From NCBI RefSeq assembly GCF_018812025.1, contig NC_063063.1, positions 6,106,442 to 6,170,441 on the forward strand: a stretch of 64,000 bases of DNA, written 5' to 3'. The notes under the pieces are model-generated. The model had not been told where the DNA came from and searched no databases. It saw only the letters and a program-made list of their open reading frames with translations. The DNA comes from Megalobrama amblycephala (lineage: Eukaryota; Chordata; Actinopteri; Cypriniformes; Xenocyprididae). A program made the translations under genes and the position numbers. This document shows positions 48,315 through 59,613 of this stretch, piece after piece. How positions within the stretch are numbered: the first letter of the stretch is position 1; the number at the start of each line of letters is the position of its first letter.

Positions 48315-49282
48315 ATACCATTTCTCAGGCTAGAGCCCCGTCCACGAGACGCCTCTATGACCAGAAATGGTCGGTCTTTGTTGATTGGTGTTCCTCACGC
48401 AACATAGACCCTGTGGAGAGTGACGTATCCTTCATACTGTCTTTCCTCCAAGAACGCTTGGAAATGGGGCGCACCCCTTCTACTCTTAAGGTTTACGTAG
48501 CAGCCATTGCGGCGTTCCATGCTCCCATTGCTGGCCAATCAGTGGGACGTAACGGCCTTATAATCCGTTTCCTGAGGGGTGCTAGGCGATTGAATCCTCC
48601 TCGCCCCCTCACCGTTCCCACTTGGGACCTCTCGTTGGTCCTCAGGGCCTTAAAGGGAGCCCCCTTTGAGCCGATGGGTTCAGCCGATCTCAGGCCCCTA
48701 ACGCTAAAAAACGCTCTGCTGTTAGCACTGGCATCGGTTAAGCGCATTGGCGATTTGCAGGCCCTCTCTGTGAGCCCTGCATGCCTTGAATTTGGGCCTG
48801 GAGACTCGAAGGTCGTTCTGAAACCTAGGCATGGCTACGTTCCTAAGGTGCTCTCAACCCCGTTTAGAGCTCAGGTCATCTCGCTTTCTGCTCTTCCTCC
48901 CTCGGCGGATGAACGAGAGCTAGAGCTACTCTGCCCAGTCAGGGCATTGAGGACCTATGTGGAGCGATCGCAGCCTTTCAGGCAGTCGGATCAGCTCTTT
49001 GTTTGTTTTGGTGGCCGCACCAAAGGGTCTCCGGTCTCAAAACAGCGCCTTTCCCGTTGGATAGTGGACGCTATTAACCTGTGCTACTCCTCACTGGGTG
49101 CAGACTGCCCCATAGGAGTCAGGGCCCACTCCACTAGAGGAATGGCTTCCTCGTGGGCTTGGTCCAACGGAGTTTCCATTCAAGACATCTGTGAGGCGGC
49201 CGGCTGGTCTTCGCCGTCCACTTTTGTCAGATTCTATCATCTCGATGTCCCGACCTTGCAAGCTCGGGTTCTTTCAGTGTGA
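48290..49282 (+). CDS. DIRS tyrosine recombinase (intact domain)
   Basis: The tyrosine recombinase inserts the DIRS circle into the genome. The domain begins VLNTISQARAPSTRRLYDQK with an N-terminal SAM-like core-binding region. The catalytic region carries Arg in ASVKRIGDLQAL (48743-48745), HSTR in RAHSTRGMASSW (His 49127, Arg 49136), Trp in AGWSS (49205) and the nucleophile Tyr in VRFYHLD (49235-49237). It stops at 49280-49282. All key residues are present and no stop interrupts it. It lies in a different frame from RT/RNase H, overlapping its end by a few codons. No obvious own start codon was chosen, so natural expression may need an upstream fusion or frameshift. Confidence 0.9.
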   Translation, partial: TSLPGDVLNTISQARAPSTRRLYDQKWSVFVDWCSSRNIDPVESDVSFILSFLQERLEMGRTPSTLKVYVAAIAAFHAPIAGQSVGRNGLIIRFLRGARRLNPPRPLTVPTWDLSLVLRALKGAPFEPMGSADLRPLTLKNALLLALASVKRIGDLQALSVSPACLEFGPGDSKVVLKPRHGYVPKVLSTPFRAQVISLSALPPSADERELELLCPVRALRTYVERSQPFRQSDQLFVCFGGRTKGSPVSKQRLSRWIVDAINLCYSSLGADCPIGVRAHSTRGMASSWAWSNGVSIQDICEAAGWSSPSTFVRFYHLDVPTLQARVLSV

Positions 49283-49454
49283 TTAAGCGGCCTCTGGTGA
49301 GTTCCACCTCACACAACCCCAGGAATTATTTCCTTAAGTGTAACTAGGGTTCGATTAAGGCTTTGCCTTCTCGCTTGTCTTTTGGACCCACTCCCATGTG
49401 TCCAATATCAGGCTGTATCGTTCCCAGCCGTGGCACGGCGTGGTTGAATTCGTT

Positions 49455-49546
49455 CCCCATACTCAGTACGAGTGAAGTATCGAAAGGGAACGTACTCGGT
49501 TACTAACGTAACCTCGGTTCCCTGAGATACGGAACGAGTACTGCGT
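49455..49546. repeat. DIRS internal complementary region
   Basis: The left half (49455-49491, ending gtatcgaaagggaac) is the inverse of the left terminus with one mismatch. The right half (49492-49546, starting gtactcggttactaac) is the inverse of the right terminus. The junction corresponds to the two element ends joined in a circle, the signature used in DIRS replication. Confidence 0.92.
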
Positions 49547-49577
49547 CACTTGCCGTGCCACGAGGCTGCGGCTTCAG

Positions 49578-49868
49578 GGTCGTCGCTTCAGTCGATTACA
49601 CTGAAATCCTATGGCGAAACGCCTGCTTATATAGCCCCTAACCCCGCCCATTTCGGCGGGAATATTCGCGCGCTTTGTCGCCATAGGTCGCGCAGCTATG
49701 CCGCGCCGTCATTGGTTCAACAACTTGTCTATGAGTGAACCAATGACGATGCAGTTACACTGCGTTATTGAAAAAGGCTTCAGCAGCGGGGAAAAAGGGA
49801 GACCTTTCCCCATACGCAGTACTCGTTCCGTATCTCAGGGAACCGAGGTTACGTTAGTAACCGAGTAC
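49578..49868 (-). repeat. DIRS right inverted terminal repeat
   Basis: Inverse of the left repeat up to about 49822, then a unique end extension finishing gttagtaaccgagtac. An inverted TATATAA at 49627-49633 could fire inward, antisense to the element. Confidence 0.9.
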
Positions 49869-49929
49869 GATATGATATGATATGTTCTTTGTCTATGTGT
49901 CAGTAAATCAAACCAGTGACTAAATGGTC

Positions 49930-50560
49930 AACTTCACATTGTTTCTCTTAGTAGGATGAAAATAATCTCTTATCATTTGAACGGTGATTAAATTATATAA
50001 AGAAAGCGATCAAAGAACGCTCCCTTTGCAATCATTCGGAGCTGTCAATCAAACAGCGTGAGTTTATCAGTGAAACGCGCCAAAACTCCCGTTTTATTCA
50101 ACAAATCTCTTAGTTATATCGTGTTTGCACTGCTAGTGATGATGAAAGCATTTGTTAGTGTGCAGAAATTGACAGCATGTCTGTGATCGGCTGTTCATCA
50201 CTGCAACCTTTCATGCCACGATATAAATATAATGCCATAGATCTAAATGTAATGCAGCACTTTTCTTGATTAGTTAACCTTGAGAGCTGTAATAGTAAAA
50301 ACGTGCTAAAAGAGAGAGTAATAAGTTGGCTATTTCAAATGGAAAGATGTTAGCCAATCACAGCAGTGGGCATTTACACAGGAGTCTCACAGCAGAAATG
50401 CCCCTTAAAACAGAGCGTTCAAACCAGAGGGCTAAAATCAGGGAAGCAAAAATGCCTTTTATTTCTAAATTATGCTTACTATGCATACTAACATTGTAAG
50501 TGCACCCCAGAAAACATTATAAAACAATAAAACAACACAGTTCATGACCCCTTTAAGAGT
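49930..50560. mobile_element. Right part of a repeat split by the DIRS insertion (tentative)
   Basis: The sequence ends cagttcatgacccctttaag, a form seen at ends of TTAA-type fish elements. Its 5' partner would lie left of 45353, but I did not find a matching left end, so this is tentative. Confidence 0.35.
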
Positions 50561-51189
50561 GCCAAACCCATTTTCAGTGACCATATGGACATTACAATAC
50601 ATGTACAATGATGTGTTTTTAGGAAAAAAAAAAATAATAATAATTTATTTATTTATTATTATTATTAATCCTAAGAAAGTATTACTATTGTGCTGCAACT
50701 GCACGGTAAAATATATTTAAATGAAAAGGGGATTACAAAGGCATCTCGTTACAAATCTAGGGAAATGCTGTAATCATTCCTCCACAAAAAATACTGGAAA
50801 TTATATAATTGTAAAAATAAAGTGTAATGAGTGCAGAGATGGAGTTCATCAGAGATGGAGCCACTCTGAGATGCTGAAAACACCATGAGCTGTTTGCGTG
50901 AACACAGCTTTGAAACGCACAGTTAGACAGAATATAAGTGTCAAAATCTGCTAAGGGGTAATTAAATGTAACAAATCATGTAAAAATGTATAATCTTTTA
51001 TTGGAAAATTAAACAACTTTTTATCAAATTTGAAAATTGCCTTAATATTTTAAACAACTGAGAAGATAGTGATCAAACTACATTTTATAAAAATCACCTG
51101 CCAAGTTTCTAAATCTTACATCAGCATTTGAAAGTCAAATTAGACGACTACAGGGACTCATCTCATTTAACAGTTCATCTAAAAAAAAA

Positions 51190-51345
51190 AAAAAAAATCA
51201 GTCAAGAATTATTCAAGAAAATTATTGAAAATACTCAAATCAGAAATGTCAGAATCCGCAGTTCATGCATAAAAGTATTTTATGCATTCTGACATTCCTG
51301 ACTTGAATATTTTCAATAATTTTCTATTCTTGACTGATCTTTTTT
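51190..51345. repeat. Long hairpin-forming inverted repeat
   Basis: The left arm (aaatcagtcaagaattattc, gaaaattattgaaaatactc, gaaatgtcagaat) pairs with the right arm (attctgacattcctgactt, gaatattttcaataattttc, attcttgactgatctttttt). At the apex atgcataaaa-gta-ttttatgcat (51265-51287) is itself a perfect stem. Total about 155 bp. Confidence 0.88.
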
Positions 51346-53292
51346 GTCTGTCAAAATTTAACATACAACACATGTTGAACGATGTTCACTAACCCAGCCA
51401 GGTTTTTCAGTTGGATTGGCATTTATTCTCTTTAGCATGTAGTGTGAAGTATTTCACTCAGTTCCCTGATCATTCCGATTCAATTTTAGCGAGTGAAGAA
51501 CAAATTTATACTCACATGCGTTACGTATTATGTATGTTATCATCTCTGAATGACATTATGTTGAAACCGATCAGGCCGCCATTTTCTCCCTCTTCTCAGA
51601 AAGCAATGACGTATTCAAAACATCCGGTATTGTGGGTTTTTCAGGAAATGTGTGTACTCTGGCTTCTCGTAAATACTACAGTGTATTGTGCACATTATTT
51701 TTTGACAGACAACGATGTTGTGATATTCAAATGATGTGGATTTGAAAACAGATGGATCATGAGGTAATAATTATTTATTTCTTAGCCGTGAAGTATTCAG
51801 TGAAGTGATTGATGCCCATGAGTCTTATCTCAATGTTTTTCGTTCTAATATTCCAACTGACAGTCAGCATAAGGTTTTGATGGACGTGTGAGGGATGAAC
51901 TATGTTTGATTTTTGGGTAATTACAAAACATGTTGGAGACATTCAAAGTGCTGTTTGCGTGGTTCATTATACTAATATTACGGAATGAAATTTATCTCAT
52001 GGCTTAAATAAATTAACGTTACTCACAGACTAACAATGCTTGGCTTGTCAAAAATGTTACATTCAGCTGTTGCAAATTTATTGACTTTTGAATATCAAGT
52101 TCATTTTTGAATTTCCATTTTCCATTTCCTGTTGTTCTATTATTAACCCTTAATTAAATTGCAGCCTTTTGCAATTTGATAAACACACTAAGCCAACACA
52201 CTTCCGCAAAATCTTTTATGAAAGTGTTTTTGGTTCATTATGAAACTGTGGCAGGATAAATTAAACTGTAATTAATGGGAAACCACTATAATATAATATA
52301 ATATAATATAAACGTTTATATTAACACATATCAAGTACCTACATGTTGTTTACTTCATTGTAGTCATATATTATACAGCTAAAATTCCCTGTTGCACATT
52401 GCTGGAGCCAGAAATATTGACTTATGGAACATTTTCTCTGTGACCACACTGGCTGACCCATGTCAACAATAGTCTTTGTCCTCCAAACCACGCAGCAGTC
52501 TTCAAGAATTGTTTTCCTCTACCATCACATCAGTACCTCTGTAACCCAAGACCAAAACAGATCTTACCTGAAAATTGCATAATAGGCCTCTCAGACTGCA
52601 AATGTTACATAACAGTGCAAACAAAAAATGTGTAGTAGAGAAATGTTGAAATGTAAGACAAAAAAAAAAAAAAATTGGGGGTCTACAGTTTACATTGACT
52701 TGTCGATTAGTGCATTTCTGGATGAATAGTCAGCTAGTAAAATATAAGAGGCCATGCAAACCCTAGTGTTTGGTGGATATCAGTGATGAAGTGGTTTTGG
52801 GAAGGACTCTAGCTGCTGAGACAGGCTTATTTCCCCTATAAACCTATATATGGCTTGGCAGGTTGTCATTAGATGAAATGAATGTGGGGAAGGAGGAGGT
52901 CTGGTGCCAAGATATGCTTCACACTGGGGGGAAACACTGAAGCTAGCTGGGACTAGGACCGAAGCAACGTGCTGATGTAATCAATGACGCTGATTATGTA
53001 AATACGTTGATTTGCGTACAATGTGTCGCACTGTTTATGTTCATCCCCAATCCCTGTCATGTTTCACACTAAACAAGACTCCATAGAGCAGATGCTAATA
53101 CCTAGCATGGCGATGATGCATTTTGTTTTTATTACAACTGTGAAAACAGCATTCTGAAAGCCAAACTGACAAATTTTCAGGTCTTACAACTGCAGTGTAT
53201 AAATGGAACCACGCTGGACAACTTGTTGCCTGTCACACTGAACTGTACAATCTTTAGTCTTGTGTTAAGACCCTTCACACGAAGAACACTAA

Positions 53293-54264
53293 TGTCACAG
53301 TAACCAGCTAGTGTGCCCAAGACAGCCATCAGAGGGCACTCCTCCCCAGACCTCTTCCATTCAGTCATGCACAACATTCCCCACTATCCTTTGCCTGGAC
53401 TCATCAGCACTCATTGCAGCTGTTGCTCATTAGCCTTTTTAAAGGGTTAGTTCACCCAAAAATTAAATTTCTGTCATTAATTACTCATCCTCATGTTGTT
53501 CCAAACCCCCAAAACCTTCATTCATCTTTGGAACACAAATTAAGATATTTTTGATGAAATCCGAGAGTTTTTGTTTTATTTTTTATCTACCATAGAAAGC
53601 AATGAAATGATCACTTTCAAGGTCCAGAGAAGTAGTAAAGACATTGTTAAAATAGTTAATCTGACTACAGTGGTTCAACCTTAATGTTATGAAGCGACGA
53701 GAATACTTTTTGTGCACAAAAACAAAACAAAAATAAAAAATGTTCCTCTTCCCTGTCAGTCTCCTACGCAGTTGACACATTGAACACAGTGCAGAGCTTC
53801 TGTGTTCTACGTCAGAACGCCGACTCTGTGCTTTCAATGGGAGATAAAAAACGGATATCATAAAAAAAAATCTTAATTTAACAAAGGTCTTACGGGTGTG
53901 GAACGACATGAGGGTGAATAATTAATGACAGAAATTTCATTTTTGGGTGAACTAACCCTTTAACTCTATCTTTATAAGCCTGGTTTACTCAGTCATTCTC
54001 TGCGAAGTCTTGCATGTGTCACTGCTGCATTTATGAGTGTTCTGTCTTTGGTTTTCTCATGCTCATGGTTTTGACCCACTGTTTTCTGGTTTGCCCTGTT
54101 TTTTCTGGATTACCCTGTTTGCCTGAGATTCCTGCCTGATGTTTGTTTTGGACTGTTTGCCTATGTTTTGACCTCTTGCATGTTTTCGGGATTACGTCTG
54201 TGGATTACCCTAATAAACTGCATTTGGATCCTCAACTTTTACGTCTCTGAGCAGTTATGTGACA
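53293..54264 (+). mobile_element. Solo-LTR-like repeat, copy 2, split by a MITE
   Basis: Starts TGTCACA and ends TGTGACA (TG...CA, inverted 7-mers). With the internal MITE (53439-53963) removed it is about 447 bp. It has a TATA-like ctttataagcc near the middle and an AATAAA at 54211-54216 followed by a T-rich stretch, the order expected of an LTR. No flanking duplication is evident and no retrotransposon interior lies beside it. A MITE-free relative lies at 7775-8030. Confidence 0.55.
53439..53963. mobile_element. TTAA MITE inserted in the LTR-like repeat
   Basis: Begins ttaaagggttagttcaccca and ends gggtgaactaaccctttaa. tttctgtcattaattactca near the left pairs with tgaataattaatgacagaaa at the right. 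The unoccupied relative at 7933-7936 has a single TTAA where this copy has one on each side. Confidence 0.88.
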
Positions 54265-54634
54265 GATGACAATAACATATTAACATTCACAATAACACAC
54301 AAAAAAATTGTTTATTATAAGTATGCAATGCAATTTTGTTGTCTGCCACTTTAAATGCTCAAGCGTAAATGATCAGCTGGAAAAATTGTGTTCTGAAAGC
54401 GATTCCAATTCCTCTGTGTTGTTATCGTTATAGTTCTTGTGGACTCTGCTAAATTTACATTAATTTTTAAAACTATATTTTTATTGTTATAGTTATCATC
54501 ATTGGTGTGAACAGGCCTTTAATTAGATTAGTTTACTCACAGAGACAGAAAAAAATGAGCTGCGTTCATCCAAGTTCATCCGGAGCTGCTTTTTTTTTTT
54601 TTTTAAGAAAGCATTTAAAGCTGTTGCTGAATAT

Positions 54635-54930
54635 TTAAAGGTGCAGTATATAATATTGACAGCTAGTGGTTGTAATGGGAATTACAGTCCAAATTATAAA
54701 TATAGAGTTGTTTCTCCTGCCCCCTCCTGCATTGTTCGTTCATACAGATATGTATTCAAGCAGCTACTTTAATCTGCAGAATGATCAAAACATTTCTAGA
54801 CTCACACCCATAAGTGAATGTTGTTGCCAATCCGAAACAGTGGCTGTGAACATCACAGACATTTGTGTTACTAATAGATGCCTTTTCATTTTTGGCACTG
54901 TATTTGTGAATAAAATATTTAAAGATTAAT
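54635..54930. mobile_element. Partial TTAA MITE related to 40236-40789
   Basis: Begins atttaaaggtgcagtatata, then gacagctagtggttg and ccccctcctgcattgttcg, parallel to the left half of the element at 40236. No right end was found. Confidence 0.5.
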
Positions 54931-56762
54931 GGGAGAAGTTGTAGTAATTTATTGGTATGTTAACTAAAGGATTAATTGACTAACCAGAAAATAATCAATT
55001 AACAGTAAAAAAATAATAATATGTAGATTAATCAACTAATCAGAAAATATTCGATAGTTTAATGGAACACAGAACACAGGTTCAAGTTTGAGGCTATTAA
55101 GCAACATATCCCCCACCTCTAGTGGGCCCCGGCCCCCAGTTTGAGAACCACTGGCATATAATTGATGTTCAAGACAGACTTTGAGCAGCTCAGTAGGTCT
55201 AGGAGACAGGAAACACCTTTTCAAAAACAGAAATGGATGCTCGTCCTAATTTAAAGATGAGGACAAAACTAATAACTCATATCAAATGCAACCTACTAAT
55301 TGACAGAGTTGGCTGAAGTATGAGCAAATCTAATCATCAAGCAAGGGTCGCTTCGGTCAGTTTGGTGGCTCTAATTGGACTCAGAGAGGATGATCAGAGA
55401 GCATGCGGGACGTTTAACAAGAGCCAGAGGAGAGCACGGTCAGATGAAGATGATGAGTTGATGCAAGACATGTTGAATGTCAGGATATAAATGGATGCCC
55501 TTCCACCCTTCATCCTTGCAGTCAGACATCAGGTCAGTTTATTCTCAAGAGTCCTCAAAAGCCTCCAACAAATCCACCTCTACCTTGACACCAAAATCCC
55601 ACACTTTTTCAAGACTGATCTTGCCTAGATCAATAGCCTTTCCATCCAACCGCCCAACTGTCACTCAAACGTAGCAATAATTACCCACTAATCCAAGCTT
55701 TCCACCTTTGTCTTCTTCGCTATTGTGGACACTTGAGGGGATGCTAAACCAGGTTTGTCTTGGTCATCCGCTGAGCCACCAACGTTGTTGATTTCTGACA
55801 ATTAATCTATCCTGCAACCAATGCGGTAACCTCCAACATACACTCGATCAACACCAGGGTCCTCACCCCCGATACCTCACATTCACTGTAAAAAGGAGCA
55901 CAAGAACAATAATGAGGTACTAATGTAGTAATGATAAAAGTATAATGGTCTTCCATGCCTTACAGGACTAAATAATGGTGAGAGGCTCTTGTTCGTTGTT
56001 TCAGTAGAAGGCTATTCAGTATCATAACTCCAGCCATTTGAAGAAATTGCTGAGACAAGTGGAATCGTCCTTGAGGTTACAGTTTGATTTCTTTCCTGCC
56101 ATTGGAAAAATCGTTTATTTCATTTAGATGAATTTCCCCGCAATTGCAGGGACATTCCAGATTTTGCTTATCTTGATTGAAATGCAGTAGCATGTGAGTA
56201 GTTTCATACACAAGTCATGAATATTTCATTCACAGATAAGTACAATAATAGCAACAATCTGAGAAATGGTTGTTGTTACGTCCCCATAAGTCTAGGGGTA
56301 TAGAAGGTTTGAAATCTCACAGTCTGGAATGAGTCATGCTCAGTTGTAATACATCTAAATTCAATATTTAAAACTTCAACTGACTAACATGTAGACTAAT
56401 GGTAATTTGGGTGCATAATGTAAAAATGCCAGGGTTATGAAACTTTCCAAATATCATCAAAAAAACAATTCTTGAAAAGACCTTTTAAATATTCTTACAT
56501 ATTATGTTTCCCTGTGGTGCAACCAACATGCAATAAATGAATAAATACAATGAGAGGTCATAGAAAGGACACTTGCAGACCCTCATGTCAATATGTTTCT
56601 TAAAATATCAGATAATATCACCTTTTTATGGCAAACAAGGTTAGTTCAGGGTTTAAAAATGTCGTATGGTGTGAATCCCAAAAAAACGTAATGACATGTA
56701 TCAATTAATAATTCATTCATACATATATTTACAACCTGCATAATTAGGGTCCACCAGAACCC

Positions 56763-58139
56763 TAATTATGGCCCGAGCACCGATGGTGTGAGGACCCTAT
56801 TGGAATTGCTCAGTCAATTCTTCTTCTTCTCCAAAATGAATCGCATTTTTGAGGGCCTAAACATTCTCAAAAACTCATGAAACTTTGCACACGCGTCAGA
56901 AATGGTGAAAATTTACATCTGATATGGGTTTCAGAATTAGGTGTGGCAAAATGGCTCGATAGCGCCACCTACAAAATTTCAATTAAGCGCCCTTCGTGCT
57001 GCGTTTCACGTACAGTTATGAAATTCGGTAGACAGATGTAACAGCCCAAAGTTTATAAACCCAACAGGAAGTGAGATATTTTGAATTTTCTCTACAAAAT
57101 TTTGGCAGTTTTAGCCATTTCCACATGTTGTACTTTAACAAACTCCTCCTAGAGCTTTAATCAGATCAACATCATATTTGGTCAGTCTAATCTAAAGGCC
57201 TTTGAGATGTTAAATTGCGAAGATCTAGAGTTTTCGCTGAAGGGTGTGGCCGTAGCAGCCTCCCAAAGTTCGATGTTTTGCCATGAAACAGGAAGTTGTT
57301 GTAACTCAGGCATACGATTTTCGGATCTGCCCCAAACTTCACAAGTTTTATTAGAGTCCTGACCTGAAGACATCTATATGGCAATATTCAGTTGAAGTCA
57401 TAGCGCCACCTGTCAGCAACAGGAAATGACATGTTTTACACTGTGATTAACTCCTCAAAGACATTTAATAATAACAACATCATATATGGTCAGTCTAATC
57501 TTAAGGCCTTAGCGACATTTAATTGCAAAGATCTTGAGTTTTCGTTGAAGGGCGTGTCCGTGGCAGCATGACAAATTCTGATGTTTCGCCATGAATGATG
57601 AAGCTCAAGCATACAATGTCCGATCTGCTCCAAACTTCACATGTGTGATAAGAGTCCTGGCCTAAAGACATCTATATGCCAATATTCAGTTAGTCCTAGC
57701 GCCACCTGCAGGCAACAGGAAATGGTATGCTTTACACTTTAGTTCACTCTCAGAAAAACATTTTAATATGCCATGATGTACCAAACATACTAGAAATATG
57801 TTAAATCATGAAACACTTGACTAAGTGCTAATGTATGCAATTAAAACCAAGAAACAGGAAGTTCTAGTAACTCAGGCATACAATGTCCGATCTGCTCCAA
57901 ACTTCACATGTTTGATAATAGTCCTGGCCTGAGGACATCTACATGGCAATATTCAGTTATGGTCAAAGCGCCACCTGGCAGCAGGAAGTGTGGCACTTTG
58001 AAATGACTTGGCTATATTTCTCCTGTATTTACTCGCTTGCATCCATGTCACCCACTGTTCACTGTTTGCCTGATGCCAACGGGTGGCGGTTAGCCCGGGT
58101 GCGAGGGCCCTTTCATCGCTGCTTGCAGCTTTAATTATG
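56763..58139. mobile_element. Dispersed repeat with internal ~300-bp tandem units
   Basis: Left end gcccgagcaccgatggtgtg, right end gcgagggccctttcatcgct-gcttgcagctt, a combination familiar from a widespread teleost repeat. TAATTATG occurs directly outside both ends (56763-56770 and 58132-58139), a possible 8-bp target duplication. Inside, three diverged units start near 57137, 57435 and about 57740. Each contains tcaggcatac or caagcatac, tctgc(c/t)ccaaacttcac, gacatctatatg and agcgccacctg. Confidence 0.7.
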
Positions 58140-58356
58140 TTTTGTGTTCTGGATAAAGCACAACAAATGGAATGGATTGCAGAGTATTCGCAAAATGCGT
58201 GTATAAAACGTTACTCATTTTTACTCATGGCGTGAGAAAAATAAAACTGGTCAGATGTGACAAAATGGCCAATAATGGACATTTACATTGACTAACAATT
58301 AAAAAATGTAAAATGAGAACACAGAGCCTTTCCAATAGCATAAATCAAAAGCATGC

Positions 58357-58600
58357 TTAGGCCCGGTTTCACAGACAGGGTTTAGACTAAGCCAGGAATA
58401 GGCCTTAGTTCAATTATGGCATTTAAGTAGTTTTTATAAATGTGCCCTAGAAAAAAAAACATTACTGGTTTGAATGTTGAGACAAAACAATGGCACTGAC
58501 TTATTTTAAGATATGTCAGTGCAAGTTGCTTTCAGTTAAAACAGCTCAAAAGCATTTTAGTCTAGGACTAGCTTAAGCCTTGTCTGTGAAACCGGGGTTA
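58357..58600. mobile_element. Short TIR MITE, about 0.24 kb
   Basis: ggcccggtttcacagacagg at the left and ccttgtctgtgaaaccgggg at the right form the terminal inverted repeat. agactaagccaggaataggcc pairs loosely with tctaggactagcttaagcc. Confidence 0.8.
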
Positions 58601-59519
58601 AGTTGCTTCTCTTAATTCTTTCCCTTTAATGCACCACCTCTACAGCTATCAGCTTGAAAACTCCAAAACTAGTCAGATGCTATTTAATATTTTTACTCAG
58701 CACTTGCCCATGTAACTGTTGTGATTATAAACATGTATTGTAAAGTGTGACTAAGTGCATTACACAAAAGACAAAGAGAAGGAAAGAGAGAGAAAACATT
58801 TTACATCTGAAACAGTTATCACTATGTCTCTGTGACAACTTTAATTACAGTTTGAGCTGTCCAAAGTTGAGATATTTTTATCCAAAATGATGATCCATAA
58901 TGTGGCGTAGCTTTCAAGGGGTTTTAAAGGTAATGTGTTGATCTCAAAGACGGGAGGATGAAATGAGTGAAAATGGAGGCATATTATCTGTAATTTGGGG
59001 TAAAGGCAGCATCGCATTGCATACATTAAGGAGGATAATACTCGTGGATGAATATGATTATTCTTTACTCTAATAATTGCGTAGAAATTCACAGCTGTAG
59101 GAGAGAAATTTCAAGGTAAATTGCAAACGGGAGATTATCACAAATCCTGCCAACTTATAGAAGCTCTGAAATAAGCCTAAGAGAAGAGATTTTCCTTAAT
59201 TTGACCAAGCAAACACTTCTCCAACTTCTGGACAAAAGCTCAACTATTTCATCTATGTCTGCTGTGATATGGTATTAAAGACAAACAGAGAGAAAAGATT
59301 CACTCCATACTAAAATACAATTGTACGCTGAGATGATCTCCAAACATCAGGAAACACAGAACGAAACTGTCAAAGTTATAAGACTTTTTGCAATGCAAAT
59401 ATAGGAAGTTAAAGAGCTCAAACCAAAGGGTAGTACCACTGTGAATACCAAAATATTATTTTAAATATGCAAAAGTAGGCTATGATGATTTGGTAAATCA
59501 TAAAATCAAAATTATTTTC

Positions 59520-59613
59520 TTCATTATGAACTTAGCATTTTTTCACAAATATCTGTAAACATATCGTGGTATTTTCATGCTTAATACAGTAAAAAATGAC
59601 ATACAGCACCTTT
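59520..59613. mobile_element. 3' fragment of the 40236-type MITE
   Basis: gaacttagcat, aaatatctgtaaacatat, ggtattttcatgctt and the end cagcacctttaa match the last 100 bp of 40236-40789. The fragment abuts copy 3 of the 0.97-kb element. Confidence 0.65.

Larger units (their letters stand above)
45353..49868 (+). mobile_element. DIRS-type tyrosine-recombinase retrotransposon, internally deleted
   Basis: DIRS elements copy through RNA and integrate as circles with a tyrosine recombinase instead of a DDE integrase, leaving no target duplication. This 4.5-kb copy has the full architecture. Inverted terminal repeats lie at about 45377-45617 and 49578-49822, with unique end extensions. An internal complementary region at 49455-49546 is followed by the right terminal repeat. 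Coding order is gag, reverse transcriptase/RNase H, then recombinase, all plus strand. It is much more GC-rich than the flanking intron. Gag is frameshifted near 46445, and a deletion near 47000-47015 removes the gag end and RT start. The element lies antisense to pcdh15. Well-preserved end repeats suggest a fairly recent insertion. Confidence 0.94.

Noticed and set aside
46445..49282. One 945-residue novel protein
   Set aside because: Its middle third is an out-of-frame reading of conserved DIRS RT/RNase H; only its two ends are real gag and recombinase.
51411..51734. 107-residue plus-strand open frame
   Set aside because: No domain, signal or splice context is recognisable, and composition is like the surrounding intron.
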